64,000 nucleotides of DNA from contig DATDJI010000085.1 in the NCBI GenBank assembly GCA_036520615.1, positions 1-64,000 on the forward strand. The letters run 5' to 3'. Both the position numbers and the translations under genes were made by a program. Origin of the DNA: CAMCXE01 sp036520615. Lineage in GTDB: Bacteria > Pseudomonadota > Gammaproteobacteria > Pseudomonadales > Cellvibrionaceae. Shown here in pieces: positions 16,893 to 26,266 of the stretch. Numbering within the stretch: the stretch's first letter is position 1; each line of letters opens with the position of its first letter. Below the pieces are notes generated by a model. The model ran no database searches, was not told where the DNA came from, and was given only the letters and a program-made list of their open reading frames with translations.

Positions 16893-17858
16893 ATGAGCGA
16901 GATTGATTACCTTACCCCCGGGCTGCGCACCATTGAGTTGGAAGTAGCCGCTGTTTTAGCCATGCGCGATCGTTTAGGAGCGCCGTTCGTGCGCGCCTGT
17001 GAGTTGATTCGCGCAACCCGTGGCCGGGTAATAGTTATGGGCATGGGCAAGTCCGGCCATATCGGTCGCAAAATCGCCGCCACATTCGCCTCCACTGGTA
17101 CGCCGGCTTTTTTTGTACACCCGGCTGAAGCCAGCCACGGCGATTTCGGCATGATCACGCGAGATGATTCGGTGCTGTACATTTCCAACTCCGGCAACTC
17201 CGCCGAAATTCTTACGCTGTTGCCGATGATCAAACGGTTGGCTCTGCCACTGCTTGCAATGACCGGCAATGCGCACTCTACGCTGGCGATGAGCGCCCAT
17301 GTGGTGCTAGATATTGGTGTAACTAGTGAAGCATGCCCGCTGGATCTCGCGCCCACCTCAAGCACGACAGTTACGATGGTCATGGGCGATGCGCTGGCTG
17401 TAGCTTTACTTGAAGCGCGCGGTTTCACCGCGGAGGACTTTGCGTTTTCTCACCCCGGCGGCACGTTGGGGCGGCGTTTGTTATTGCGCGTTAGCGATGT
17501 AATGCAGGCGGCGGTGCCAGTGGTTCAACCCGATACGCCGCTGGTGCAGGCGCTGCAGGAAATTTCTGCCAAAGGCTTGGGCATGACTACAGTAGTGGAT
17601 GCTGGCGGCGCGCTCATGGGGATATTTACCGATGGTGATTTGCGCCGCGCGGTGAGCCGTGGGGCGGATCTTAATCAGGCAAATATCGGCCAATTAATGA
17701 GTGCCAGCCCGCGGCGCGTGACGGCTGATACTATGGCGGTGGAAGCGCTCACGCTGATGGAGCAGCACCGTATTACCAGCTTAGTTGTGGTCAATGACAG
17801 TCAACAGCCGATAGGTGTGTTACATATGCATCATTTAATTAAGGCGGGCTTGGTGTAA
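16893..17858 (+). CDS. kdsD: Arabinose-5-phosphate isomerase
   Basis: KdsD converts ribulose 5-phosphate to arabinose 5-phosphate, the first step to Kdo for lipopolysaccharide. The 321-residue protein has the sugar isomerase (SIS) domain with MGMGKSGHIGRKIAATFAST, the HGDFGMI loop and SNSGNSAEI, followed by two CBS domains (about residues 205-321) containing GIFTDGDLRR. It is nearly collinear with E. coli KdsD. The start at 16893 is preferred on homology; an upstream in-frame GTG at 16824 would add 23 residues. The stop overlaps the kdsC start (TAATG). Confidence 0.95.
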   Translation: MSEIDYLTPGLRTIELEVAAVLAMRDRLGAPFVRACELIRATRGRVIVMGMGKSGHIGRKIAATFASTGTPAFFVHPAEASHGDFGMITRDDSVLYISNSGNSAEILTLLPMIKRLALPLLAMTGNAHSTLAMSAHVVLDIGVTSEACPLDLAPTSSTTVTMVMGDALAVALLEARGFTAEDFAFSHPGGTLGRRLLLRVSDVMQAAVPVVQPDTPLVQALQEISAKGLGMTTVVDAGGALMGIFTDGDLRRAVSRGADLNQANIGQLMSASPRRVTADTMAVEALTLMEQHRITSLVVVNDSQQPIGVLHMHHLIKAGLV

Positions 17859-18385
17859 TGAACGAACAATTGCAGGCGCGTGCGCAAGGGATTCAATTAT
17901 TAGTATTAGATGTGGACGGCGTGCTCACCGACGGCAAGTTGTATTTCGACCGAGACGGCGAAGCGCTGAAAAGCTTTAATACGCTAGATGGCCACGGTTT
18001 AAAACTGCTTGCTGCCAGCGGTGTAAAAGTTGCCATTATCACCGGCCGTGAGAGCCCGATGGTGGCGCGCCGCGCTGCAAACCTCGGTATTACCCGCATA
18101 AAACAAGGCCGTGAGGATAAGTTTGCCGCCTTGCAAGAATTATTAGCTGAAGAGCCATGCTCGCTTGAGGCAATTGCATGTATGGGTGATGACTACCCGG
18201 ACTTGGCCATTATGGTAAAAGTAGGGCTTGCCTTAGCGCCGCCCAATGCCTGTGAGGAAGTGCGCACGCGAGCCCATTGGATTAGCTCGCGCTCAGGCGG
18301 TGAAGGCGCGGTGCGCGATGCCTGCGATTTAATTATGCGTGCTCAAGGCACCTATGCTGGCGCTTTGGCGCCTTATATAGACTGA
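17858..18385 (+). CDS. kdsC: 3-deoxy-D-manno-octulosonate 8-phosphate phosphatase
   Basis: KdsC removes phosphate from Kdo 8-phosphate in the cytoplasm. The 175-residue protein is a HAD-superfamily C0-type enzyme with the nucleophile motif LVLDVDGVLTDGKL, motif II IITGRES, a lysine in GREDKFAAL, and motif IV MGDDYPDL. The length matches the family. It overlaps kdsD by one base and is followed 7 bases later by lptC, so it belongs to one operon. Confidence 0.95.
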   Translation: MNEQLQARAQGIQLLVLDVDGVLTDGKLYFDRDGEALKSFNTLDGHGLKLLAASGVKVAIITGRESPMVARRAANLGITRIKQGREDKFAALQELLAEEPCSLEAIACMGDDYPDLAIMVKVGLALAPPNACEEVRTRAHWISSRSGGEGAVRDACDLIMRAQGTYAGALAPYID

Positions 18386-18392
18386 GGCTGCC

Positions 18393-18986
18393 ATGAAGCT
18401 TGGTACTTTGAGCATTATGGCTACTGGCGCCGCACTTCTAGCCGCAGCAATTTGGTTCAGCCGCAGCTCCTCGCCCGGGCTGCTGCCGGAATCCACCCCG
18501 CAGGTGAACCAGCCAAACAGCTATGCGCTGTTGCAATCGACCCAGTCAAAACATTACAACCACGAGGGTAAGCTTGCGTACAGTTACAAAGCTGCCAGCA
18601 TGGAATACTTTCGCCCGGCCATTAGCCCGACCCACGAGCAAGATTATTCACTCGTGCAGTTGCCGCAGTTAACGTTCTTTGGCGAAGGCCTGCCGTGGTT
18701 TATTAACGCAAAAGAGGGCAAAATAACCGACCAGGGCGACACGCTGGAGGTTTGGGGCGATGTGCGTGTTTGGCAGGTCAATGCAGAAGGTAAACAAACG
18801 CTGCTGACGACTCAAAGCCTAAAAATTAAGCCGCGTATGCAAGAGATTTCCACCCTTGATGCAGTCGCAATTCAAGGCCCGACCGGCTCTATGGGCGCAC
18901 AGGGGTTGACGGTGAATCTTGATACGCAAATTCTTAAATTACATTCCAGGGTAAAAGGCACTCATGCTCCAGTTCGTACGCGCTAG
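18393..18986 (+). CDS. lptC: LPS export system protein LptC
   Basis: LptC is the inner-membrane bitopic protein that hands lipopolysaccharide from LptBFG to LptA. The 197-residue protein has one N-terminal membrane segment (about residues 5-23) and a periplasmic beta-jellyroll-type domain with WFINAKEGKITDQGDTLEVWGDV. Sequence conservation is modest, as usual, but position between kdsC and lptA decides the call. GAGG precedes the ATG. It overlaps the lptA start by 23 bases. Confidence 0.93.
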   Translation: MKLGTLSIMATGAALLAAAIWFSRSSSPGLLPESTPQVNQPNSYALLQSTQSKHYNHEGKLAYSYKAASMEYFRPAISPTHEQDYSLVQLPQLTFFGEGLPWFINAKEGKITDQGDTLEVWGDVRVWQVNAEGKQTLLTTQSLKIKPRMQEISTLDAVAIQGPTGSMGAQGLTVNLDTQILKLHSRVKGTHAPVRTR

Positions 18987-19488
18987 TTTTACCTGCTTGC
19001 TTTTAATGAGCACACACCTCTGGGCGCTGCAATCCGACCGCAACGAACCCATTAGTATCGAATCCGATACCGCCGAGCGCGATGAAACCAAAGGCACTAC
19101 TACCTACGCAGGTGCAGTGTTAATGCGACAAGGCAGTATGAAAATTAATGCTGATAAAGTAGTTATTTACAGCAGCAAAGAAAAGGTCACACATATTATT
19201 GCCACCGGCAAACCCGTGCATTACGAACAAAAACCCAGTGAAAAACAGTCACTGGTTATCGCTCAGGCCAATACGTTGGAATATCAAATTCAAGAGGAAG
19301 CGCTGCATTTAATTGACTCTGCATTTTTAGAGCAAGAAGGCACTAACTTAAGTGGCAACCGCATTGATTACGATGTAAAAAATTCGGTAGTGAAAGCCGG
19401 TGGGGAAACTAAAAATCGCGAACGTGTGCGCATGATCATCAACCCTAAAGTGCTTAATACCGACGATAAGCCAGACGCTAAACCATGA
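18964..19488 (+). CDS. lptA: Lipopolysaccharide transport periplasmic protein LptA
   Basis: LptA forms the periplasmic bridge for lipopolysaccharide. The 174-residue protein has a signal peptide (FTCLLLMSTHLWALQ) followed by the OstA-like fold: EPISIESDTAERDETKGTTTYAG, IHADKV-like INADKVVIY, and a repeated beta pattern with HLIDSAFLEQEGTNLSGNRIDYD. Start overlaps lptC by 23 bases; its stop overlaps lptB by ATGA, so all are translationally coupled. Confidence 0.95.
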   Translation: MLQFVRASFTCLLLMSTHLWALQSDRNEPISIESDTAERDETKGTTTYAGAVLMRQGSMKINADKVVIYSSKEKVTHIIATGKPVHYEQKPSEKQSLVIAQANTLEYQIQEEALHLIDSAFLEQEGTNLSGNRIDYDVKNSVVKAGGETKNRERVRMIINPKVLNTDDKPDAKP

Positions 19489-20228
19489 GCAGCTCAACTG
19501 AAGTACGTAAATTACAGGCGCTGAATCTGGCTAAAAGTTATAAAAAACGCCAAGTTGTTCTAGATGTCTCCCTTGAAGTTGAATCGGCACAAATTGTCGG
19601 TTTACTCGGCCCTAACGGTGCCGGTAAAACCACCTGTTTTTATATGATTGCGGGCCTGGTAAAAGCGGATAAAGGCCAAGTAATTATCAATGGCCAAGAT
19701 ATTAGCCGCGAGCCTATGCACGGGCGAGCGCGTAAAGGCTTAGGCTATCTACCGCAAGAGGCGTCGATTTTTCGCAAGCTTTCGGTTGAGGACAATATTC
19801 TTGCCATCTTGGAAACCCGCGCTGAATTGAACAGCGCGCAACGACAGGAAATTTTAGAACAATTAATTTCTGAATTTCATATCGGTCATATTCGCAAAAG
19901 CCTAGGCATGGCTCTCTCCGGTGGCGAGCGCCGCCGGGTAGAAATCGCCCGAGCATTGGCAACTGATCCGCAATTTATTTTACTGGATGAGCCCTTTGCA
20001 GGCGTTGATCCTATTTCGGTTAACGATATTAAACAAATTATTATTCACCTGCGCGAGCGCGGCATCGGTATTTTAATTACTGATCACAACGTGCGCGAAA
20101 CGCTGGATATATGCGAAAAAGCGTACATAGTGGGTGAGGGTTATATTATTGCCGCAGGCACACCTGCTGAAGTATTGGATAATGCCAAAGTGCGTAAAGT
20201 TTATTTGGGTGAAAATTTTCATTTATAA
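19485..20228 (+). CDS. lptB: LPS export ABC transporter ATP-binding protein LptB
   Basis: LptB is the cytoplasmic ATPase that powers lipopolysaccharide extraction with LptF and LptG. The 247-residue protein has the Walker A GPNGAGKTT, Q-loop YLPQEASIFRKLSVEDNI, signature LSGGERRR, Walker B FILLDEPFAGVDP and H-loop TDHNVRETL, all intact and in LptB-specific context. The start overlaps the lptA stop by ATGA. In many gammaproteobacteria rpoN follows lptB; here it does not. Confidence 0.96.
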   Translation: MSSSTEVRKLQALNLAKSYKKRQVVLDVSLEVESAQIVGLLGPNGAGKTTCFYMIAGLVKADKGQVIINGQDISREPMHGRARKGLGYLPQEASIFRKLSVEDNILAILETRAELNSAQRQEILEQLISEFHIGHIRKSLGMALSGGERRRVEIARALATDPQFILLDEPFAGVDPISVNDIKQIIIHLRERGIGILITDHNVRETLDICEKAYIVGEGYIIAAGTPAEVLDNAKVRKVYLGENFHL

Positions 20229-20420
20229 AATTGCGCGACTTTATTGCCGGTATAGCAAAATAATCTCTAAATGGCTGACAAGCTAACACATGAGCGTTGG
20301 TAAAATTTAGAATAGAAAAATAATAATATGTGCGAAGCGCGTTCTAAAACTGATTGTTGAATATTCATTTATCCACCTAAATAAGTTCCAGCCACTGATT
20401 ATTCTGTGAGGAGGCCGCCG

Positions 20421-20999
20421 ATGGCCTTGGATGACGATTTTGAGCAATTTTTGGGAGGCGATGTTAAACCGCTTCGTATTAAACCGCGCGCCGAGTTAAA
20501 AAAACGTGCGCCTACGGCAGATCAAAAAGCACAGGCATTGCGCCGGGAAGCTGCTCAGCAGGAGCTGAAAAAAACTCAGGACCCTTTAGCGGGCGAACCG
20601 GTGGATATGCTGGCACCGCTGGATATAATGAGTTTTATGCGCCCCGGAGTACAAAAAGGAGTATTTCGATCGTTGCGCTTAGGCAAATATCCCATTGATG
20701 CGCGCCTGGATTTACACAAACTCACGGCGGATCAAGCGCGCTTGGAAGTGTATCAATTTATTCAGGATTGTTTAGCTAACGAAGTGCGCACGGCGTTAAT
20801 TACTCACGGTAAGGGTGAGGGGCGAGAAAGTGCTGCTTTGTTAAAATCCTGCGTTAATTATTGGCTGCCGCAAATACCGCAAGTATTGGCATTTCATACT
20901 GCACAAAAACAACATGGCTCCTACGGCGCCACTTATGTTTTATTAAAAAAATCCGAGCGACAAAAACAGCTGACGCGCGAGCAATTTAACCAACGATAA
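20421..20999 (+). CDS. Smr-domain protein (SmrA/YdaL-like)
   Basis: The 192-residue protein has a charged N-terminal region and a C-terminal Smr domain (about residues 95-180) containing the LDLHKLT motif, the ITHGKGEGRE loop and the helix SCVNYWLPQIPQV, fitting the SmrA/YdaL family of putative endonucleases. The start at 20421 is supported by AGGAGG six bases upstream (20409-20414). It is followed 12 bases later by a MAPEG gene and may share a transcript with it. Whether it cleaves nucleic acid here is unproven. Confidence 0.9.
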   Translation: MALDDDFEQFLGGDVKPLRIKPRAELKKRAPTADQKAQALRREAAQQELKKTQDPLAGEPVDMLAPLDIMSFMRPGVQKGVFRSLRLGKYPIDARLDLHKLTADQARLEVYQFIQDCLANEVRTALITHGKGEGRESAALLKSCVNYWLPQIPQVLAFHTAQKQHGSYGATYVLLKKSERQKQLTREQFNQR

Positions 21000-21011
21000 G
21001 CGAGAGCACTG

Positions 21012-21407
21012 ATGCTGTATCCTTTATTTGCCATGGTGGTACTCACTTTTCTGGTGATGTTTTGGACGCTGTTTACCCGTGTGCAGGCCGTGCGGCAGGG
21101 CAAAATTTCCATTGGTTACTTTCGCTTGATGCAGGGCGATGCCCCGACCGAGGTTGTTAAGGCGTCGCGGCATTTTAGTAATTTATTTGAATTGCCGGTA
21201 TTGTTTTATATTGTGTGTTTGCTCAGCCATATTAAAAATGCCGAGGATGACTGGCAAATAGGCTTAGCATGGGTTTATGTACTATGCCGATGTTTGCAGG
21301 CTATAGTTCATTTAGGCTACAACGATGTTAAACACCGTTTAGCTGCGTTTGCGCTGGGTAATGTTGTGCTTTTAATACTTTGGCTGCGGGTTATGGTGCA
21401 ATTATAA
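21012..21407 (+). CDS. MAPEG family membrane protein
   Basis: The 131-residue protein has four predicted membrane helices and the MAPEG pattern, with KASRHFSNLFELPVLFYIVC and YVLCRCLQAIVHLGYNDVKHR. MAPEG proteins include glutathione-dependent enzymes, but bacterial members of this size are uncharacterised. GAGAG lies upstream of the ATG. It sits between the Smr and DUF2799 genes with short gaps, suggesting one transcript. Confidence 0.85.
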   Translation: MLYPLFAMVVLTFLVMFWTLFTRVQAVRQGKISIGYFRLMQGDAPTEVVKASRHFSNLFELPVLFYIVCLLSHIKNAEDDWQIGLAWVYVLCRCLQAIVHLGYNDVKHRLAAFALGNVVLLILWLRVMVQL

Positions 21408-21429
21408 ATTCGCTTTTAGGATAGAACAG

Positions 21430-22044
21430 ATGAGATTTTTTTTGGCGCTGCTGGTTTTAGGATTATCCGCTTGCGCATCCTTATCACCTGATGAGTGCAA
21501 ACAGGCGGATTGGTATTTAATCGGAACTACGGATGCACAAAAAGGTTACGCAAAACTGCGTATTGACGAGCATCGCAAAGCCTGCGCAAAAGTGCACGTA
21601 ACACCGGATTTATTTACCTACGAGCGCGGCCATGAAAAAGGCCAGAAAATCTATTGCACCACTGCCAACGGATTTTCACAGGGATCTGCCGGGACGAATT
21701 ATCAAGGAGCTTGCGAGGGGTTTTTAGCGGAGGATTTTTTGCGCGGTTATCGCGATGGGCAGCAGCTATATCAAGCGCGCAGCCGTGTCGATCAGCTGTA
21801 TCGCGATATAGATACCTACCGCAATAGCCTTGCTAATATGCGCCGTGAGATTGATGAGGATCAACGGCAAATGGCCAATGAAAATAATAGTGATCGCCGC
21901 CGGGATTTGTTAATGCGCATTCAGCGACTGCAAAACGATGTTTATTATACGCAAAATAATTTACATAATGCCGAGCGTGAGCGCGCTCCTGCGGAGAATG
22001 AATATCGCCGCGTGGAGAGCCGTATGCGCAGTTTTGGATACTAA
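21430..22044 (+). CDS. DUF2799 family lipoprotein
   Basis: The 204-residue protein has a signal peptide with the lipobox LGLSAC (Cys about residue 15) and the DUF2799 core with DWYLIGTTDAQKG, YERGHEKG and FLRGYRDGQQLY. The C-terminal third (about residues 118-195) is strongly charged and predicted to form a coiled coil. It is likely an outer-membrane lipoprotein of unknown function. AGGA precedes the ATG. A strong hairpin terminator follows at 22180. Confidence 0.88.
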   Translation: MRFFLALLVLGLSACASLSPDECKQADWYLIGTTDAQKGYAKLRIDEHRKACAKVHVTPDLFTYERGHEKGQKIYCTTANGFSQGSAGTNYQGACEGFLAEDFLRGYRDGQQLYQARSRVDQLYRDIDTYRNSLANMRREIDEDQRQMANENNSDRRRDLLMRIQRLQNDVYYTQNNLHNAERERAPAENEYRRVESRMRSFGY

Positions 22045-22179
22045 ACGAATGCTCCTGTGAACTGAGCAACAGTATGCAGCCGAAATAAGCGATCGGCATA
22101 TCTGTATTGAGTAAAACCAAAAGCCTTAAATTAGAAAAATCACATTAAAATTTTAGTAAGCTTAAAACACATTTGCCTG

Positions 22180-22207
22180 CACCCGGTAATTGCCGGGTGT
22201 TTTAATT
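22180..22207 (+). terminator. Rho-independent terminator
   Basis: CACCCGG (22180-22186) pairs with CCGGGTG (22193-22199) across a 6-base loop and is followed by TTTTAATTTT. It should end the transcript carrying the DUF2799 gene. Confidence 0.85.
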
Positions 22208-22224
22208 TTAACGCTGTCGAGTGA

Positions 22225-22881
22225 GTGATCGTGGAGATAATAACGTTTTTAGTGGATTTTATCCTGCATGTGGATGTGCATTTGGTTGAGCTATTTAACC
22301 AATACGGCTTGTGGATTTACGCTATTTTATTTTGCATTATTTTTTGTGAAACCGGCTTGGTGGCGACGCCATTTTTGCCGGGAGATTCTTTATTATTTGC
22401 CTCAGGCGCGCTAATGGCAGCCAGCGGTTTAAATGTGCACAGTTTAGCGCTGTTGCTCTGGGCTGCAGCCGTAATGGGCGATAGCACAAACTATACAATA
22501 GGGCGTTTTTTGGGCGGGCGTTTATTTGCCAACCCTCACTCGAAAATATTTAGAGCCGATTATTTATTAAAAACACAAGGTTATTTTGATCGCTTTGGTG
22601 GGCGTACATTAATTATGGCGCGCTTTATGCCAATTGTGCGCACGTTTGCACCCTTTGTAGCCGGCATGGGCAAAATGCCTTATGTGCGGTTTATTCGTTT
22701 TAGTGTATTAGGTGGATTTTTGTGGGTGTTTGCTTTTATTTATGCGGGCTTTTATTTTGGCGGTATTCCCGCTGTGCGTAAAAACTTCACGCTGCTTATT
22801 TTAGGCATTATCGCTGTGTCCTTTTTGCCAATATTTATAGAAATCTGGCGCCAGAAATTCGGCTCTAAAAAATCCGTTTGA
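22225..22881 (+). CDS. DedA family membrane protein
   Basis: The 218-residue protein is a DedA/VTT-domain protein, a family implicated in lipid-carrier recycling and membrane potential maintenance. Visible are FCETGLVATPFLPGDSLLFASG, the conserved G-R-FLGGR, and the F-x-R-F-x-P-x-VRTF-x-PFVAGMG signature. Five or so membrane helices are predicted. It starts at a GTG (22225) with no ATG nearby; the next GTG at 22231 is also possible. It closely resembles the YqjA/YghB type. Confidence 0.92.
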   Translation: MIVEIITFLVDFILHVDVHLVELFNQYGLWIYAILFCIIFCETGLVATPFLPGDSLLFASGALMAASGLNVHSLALLLWAAAVMGDSTNYTIGRFLGGRLFANPHSKIFRADYLLKTQGYFDRFGGRTLIMARFMPIVRTFAPFVAGMGKMPYVRFIRFSVLGGFLWVFAFIYAGFYFGGIPAVRKNFTLLILGIIAVSFLPIFIEIWRQKFGSKKSV

Positions 22882-22936
22882 TTTTTTTAATCACGAGTCA
22901 GCGCTCGTCATAAGGTTTATTTAAAGCAACGGCGGT

Positions 22937-23845
22937 TTAAAGTTTGTCGATGTTTACCCAAAGGCGGGCATCATCTACAGGAGTTTTGGGTGGAAGAGAT
23001 GGGTTTTTTAAGTTGAAAATCAGCCGGTTTTTTAAATTGGCTTTTTCAATAACTGTTTTGACCGTTGGGTTGCTGTGAAAATATTCATCAAAGCTGCCAT
23101 CATCTACCGCCATTAACATACCTTGATATAAATCGTCTGCGAACGATTTTTTTCTTGGTGAGACAAACAAATAAAAGGGGCTGCGGTAGACCATCATTAC
23201 ATGTTCGTCTACTGCGAGTTCCAGCTGCGGGCGTTTTGCCATTTCGTCCCAGGGCTCATGTACACCGCGAGGAAATCCGTCAAAACGCTTACCGTCGGCC
23301 ATTAAAAATAAATTATCGTATTTTACCGCAGGCACAACTTTCATACCGTTGGCGCGCATGATGGTAGTATCGGACCAGTCCCGTCCTTGTCCAAACCGGA
23401 ACGCTAACATTTGATCCCAGGATTCCACCTGATTAAACATATTTTTATTGTCACGGTGGACAATTAAAATTCGGTGGCCTAATAAACCTTTGTATAAGGG
23501 TACGCGGATCGGCAGTGCAACTTCTTCCATATCAACAGATGTTGCTGTCCAGAGAATATCTAAGCCCCCTTCAAGTAATTCTTTGCGCTGTCGCATAGGC
23601 GCAAAATCGCCTTCGCTAATATTCAGCTTAAAGGGTACACCTGCTTTTTCTAAAGCGAGTTTGAGCAGGCCTAAAGAGTAATTACTATTAACATCGCCCC
23701 GCGACATTATGCGCAGGTCTTCAGTGGCTTTAGCCCAGACCATCGGCGCTACAGGCAATACACTGCTGCACGCACCTATTGCAGCAGCTTTTAATAGCTG
23801 GCGGCGGCTGATGTTGGGTTTGTTAGGCTGATTAAACGTTGACAT
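22937..23845 (-). CDS. Tat-exported solute-binding-like protein
   Basis: The 302-residue protein has a twin-arginine signal (SRRQLLKAAAIGACSS, RR at about 14-15) and a periplasmic-binding-protein type II fold: a first strand LRIMSRGDVNSNYSLGLLKLALEKAG, GGLDILWTATSVDMEE, and FRFGQGRDWSDTTIMRANG. It looks like members of the family-3 solute-binding group that act without a transporter next to them. No permease gene is nearby, so it may serve a sensor or an orphan transporter. AGAG lies just before the ATG. Ligand unknown. Confidence 0.8.
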   Translation of the reverse strand: MSTFNQPNKPNISRRQLLKAAAIGACSSVLPVAPMVWAKATEDLRIMSRGDVNSNYSLGLLKLALEKAGVPFKLNISEGDFAPMRQRKELLEGGLDILWTATSVDMEEVALPIRVPLYKGLLGHRILIVHRDNKNMFNQVESWDQMLAFRFGQGRDWSDTTIMRANGMKVVPAVKYDNLFLMADGKRFDGFPRGVHEPWDEMAKRPQLELAVDEHVMMVYRSPFYLFVSPRKKSFADDLYQGMLMAVDDGSFDEYFHSNPTVKTVIEKANLKNRLIFNLKNPSLPPKTPVDDARLWVNIDKL

Positions 23846-24139
23846 TGTTCTCTATGAAAATTGATGATCGCTGTGGTGTTGAGCAATGATTAAATTAACA
23901 GATTTTTCTAAACCTAGGTGGCGAGGCGCAGTTAGGTCAATTTCATAACACAGCGACGGCATTATAGTAGTGAGTGGACACTTTAAAAGTAGTTCGAAAC
24001 CCGCGGTAATTCAAACGGCTTTGTAAAGGACTGAATTATTGATTCATTCGCTCGGTTAAAAAGATGATGTAATTGTGTATGCAGGCGCCGTCGTGAGTGG
24101 GTGCACTAAATAAATATGAATATTTTTTAAGGGTATTAA

Positions 24140-25246
24140 ATGGCCGCTGCACTGAAATTATTTTTTTCTTCTCAAAAAGTTGCCGAGATTGCCGCATCAA
24201 TAAGTAGCGTGTACGCAGCCTTTAACAGCGAATTGTTTATTCGCTTTTGTTGTGAGAGCCTAGATGCATTGGAGCTAATGCCGCGCGCATTACGTATTAG
24301 CCAAGGGTTGCGGCTCTATTTGCCACAGGATTATCCCAAGGCGATAGAAATCCTTATGCTTTCGTTAGGGCCACCGCTGCAGGCCACGGCAAATAATGGC
24401 TTAGCCCCGTTTTTTTACCTGCCCCACGTATTTTTTGTGCGCGATTATGGCTTGGCGCATTTCACTGTTTCCATGGCTGCACAGTATGAATTAACGCAGC
24501 GCTTTACCGCTGAGTTTTCCCTGCGGCCTTATTTTCTCCAGCATTTTGAACCCTGTATGGCCGTGCTTAAACGTTGGGCTTACGACCCAAGTGAGCATGT
24601 GCGCAGGTTGGTGAGTGAGGGAACACGGCCGCGCTTGCCCTGGGCTGCGCAGCTGGCGCCTGTGATCGCGCAACCGCGCTTAACCGCGCCCTTATTAGAG
24701 ATGTTAAAGGATGATCCCTCACTGTATGTGCGTCGCTCCGTAGCCAATCATCTAAACGATATAGGTAAGGATAATTGCGATTATCTATTGCATGTATTGA
24801 ATGGTTGGACGGTGGATGCACCCGCGCCACGCATCTGGCTGATAAAACATGCGCTGCGCTCGGCAATAAAACGCGGCAACATTCAGGCGATGGGGGTGTT
24901 GGGGTATGGCCTTGCGGCCGATCTAGAAATTGCCGACGTTGAGCTTTCACCAGATCCACCAGCGCTTGGCCATTTTGTAAGGATTTCCTGCGCGCTGCGG
25001 CTTCTGCAGGGGGCCAGCGCTGATGTATTAGTAGATTTAGCGATGGAATTTCCCGGTCGCAGTGGGCGAAGGCGCAAGGTATTTAAAATCACCAGGGCGC
25101 GTTTAGAGCCCGGCGGAATGTTACGGCTGCAAAAACTCATTAGTTTGCAGCCTATGACCACACGAGTTTATTACCCGGGCCGGTTTGTGTTTACGCTGCT
25201 GATTAACGGCACCGCTTGGCCGTTAGCGGAGCGCGACATTAGCTAA
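24140..25246 (+). CDS. DNA alkylation repair-like HEAT-repeat protein (AlkD/AlkC-like)
   Basis: The 368-residue protein consists of HEAT-like helical repeats, including DPSEHVRRLVSEGTRPRLPW and DPSLYVRRSVANHLNDIGKDN, which are characteristic of the AlkC/AlkD group of DNA alkylation repair proteins that excise alkylated bases. A C-terminal beta region (about residues 275-368) with IKITRARLEPGG-type and FTLLINGT features resembles the immunoglobulin-like extension of AlkC-like proteins. Glycosylase activity is inferred, not shown. AAGGG precedes the ATG. Confidence 0.8.
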   Translation: MAAALKLFFSSQKVAEIAASISSVYAAFNSELFIRFCCESLDALELMPRALRISQGLRLYLPQDYPKAIEILMLSLGPPLQATANNGLAPFFYLPHVFFVRDYGLAHFTVSMAAQYELTQRFTAEFSLRPYFLQHFEPCMAVLKRWAYDPSEHVRRLVSEGTRPRLPWAAQLAPVIAQPRLTAPLLEMLKDDPSLYVRRSVANHLNDIGKDNCDYLLHVLNGWTVDAPAPRIWLIKHALRSAIKRGNIQAMGVLGYGLAADLEIADVELSPDPPALGHFVRISCALRLLQGASADVLVDLAMEFPGRSGRRRKVFKITRARLEPGGMLRLQKLISLQPMTTRVYYPGRFVFTLLINGTAWPLAERDIS

Positions 25247-25491
25247 TTACTGTTAACCACTTAAAAAATTTCCACTCGTCTATAGATTAATTTCGTATGG
25301 AAGCAACCCATCTGTGTGAACCAAGCTCTTAAAACGCTGCTTATTCTCTACAAACCGGCTATTTCAGAGACTATTAAAAGGATTTTTTATAAAAAGCGCA
25401 TATTCAGATTAAAACGCTCCAAGGCGGCGCAGGTTAAAGCGGGCAATTTATCTACAATTGAAATATCACCGTTGAATAAGGAATCTGTACC

Positions 25492-25869
25492 GTGCGCACT
25501 ATGCATCATAAGTGGTTGAGTATTTTTCTCAGTATTTCCACCGCCTTCTGTTTGGCGCCGATTTTAGTCCATGCGCCTGGCGTTAATTATTTTCTTATTT
25601 ATTCAATATTTTCCTCATTTGAAAATATGTTTTTACTGACCGCCATCAGCACCTATGGTGTGTCGCAATTAATTATCTATCGTCTTAGATACGGCTATTG
25701 GCGAGCGGTATTTCATAAAGTAGTGTTTTATTTTATAGCGGCAGAAGCTGTTTTAGTCATGGGCTTGGCAAGCCTCGCTTTATTGTGGGTAATGCCTATG
25801 GCGATGTTGTTATTTAGTGAAAATGCTCGAGAAAATTGGTTTGCCAAGTCTACAACGGTTAATTCTTAA
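25492..25869 (+). CDS. Small membrane protein of unknown function
   Basis: The 125-residue protein has three to four hydrophobic stretches (about residues 8-25, 29-55 and 75-105) and no recognised family. The GTG at 25492 has AAGGAA eight bases upstream; the next ATG is at 25501. A strong terminator lies 50 bases downstream, supporting that it is a real transcription unit. Confidence 0.6.
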   Translation: MRTMHHKWLSIFLSISTAFCLAPILVHAPGVNYFLIYSIFSSFENMFLLTAISTYGVSQLIIYRLRYGYWRAVFHKVVFYFIAAEAVLVMGLASLALLWVMPMAMLLFSENARENWFAKSTTVNS

Positions 25870-25918
25870 ATAGATTTCTGTACCCTTTTTACCAAACAAC
25901 GCCATGTTGTGAGTCCTT

Positions 25919-25946
25919 GGCCGGTTTTCCGGCCTTTTTTATTTTT
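25919..25946 (+). terminator. Rho-independent terminator
   Basis: GGCCGG (25919-25924) pairs with CCGGCC (25929-25934) across TTTT and is followed by TTTTTTATTTTT. It ends the transcript of the small membrane protein gene. Confidence 0.9.
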
Positions 25947-26266
25947 GCCACCTGCGAAACTCGCGTGCGCCAAGCATTCTACTTACGCTCTTCACTAATA
26001 CCTGCGCCCGATGTTTATCTGTGATTAACAGCCTTTGCACGATTGTTAAATCTGGCTTTAAATCAAACGTTAAAATCTAATGCTTGTTTACGAGCAAAAA
26101 TTATTGCCTCCAGGAGTATTAAGCTTCTAAAGCGAAGTGTGCTCTTACTGTGCGGCATAAACTTAGGCAGACCACAGGCACTTATGAATTTTACGCATTT
26201 ATTGCCAGGTTAATTGAAGGCTGCTGACTATACTGGCATTAAACTGGCCTCTAAATTTGCGTTGCG
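25947..26266. other. Intergenic region, 320 bp
   Basis: Upstream region of the large hybrid sensor gene. It must hold that gene's promoter but no clear boxes were identified; the sensor start has no good ribosome binding site. Confidence 0.4.

Noticed and set aside
25316..25519. A 67-codon frame before the small membrane protein gene
   Set aside because: It overlaps the better-supported gene at 25492 and has no clear start signal or family.
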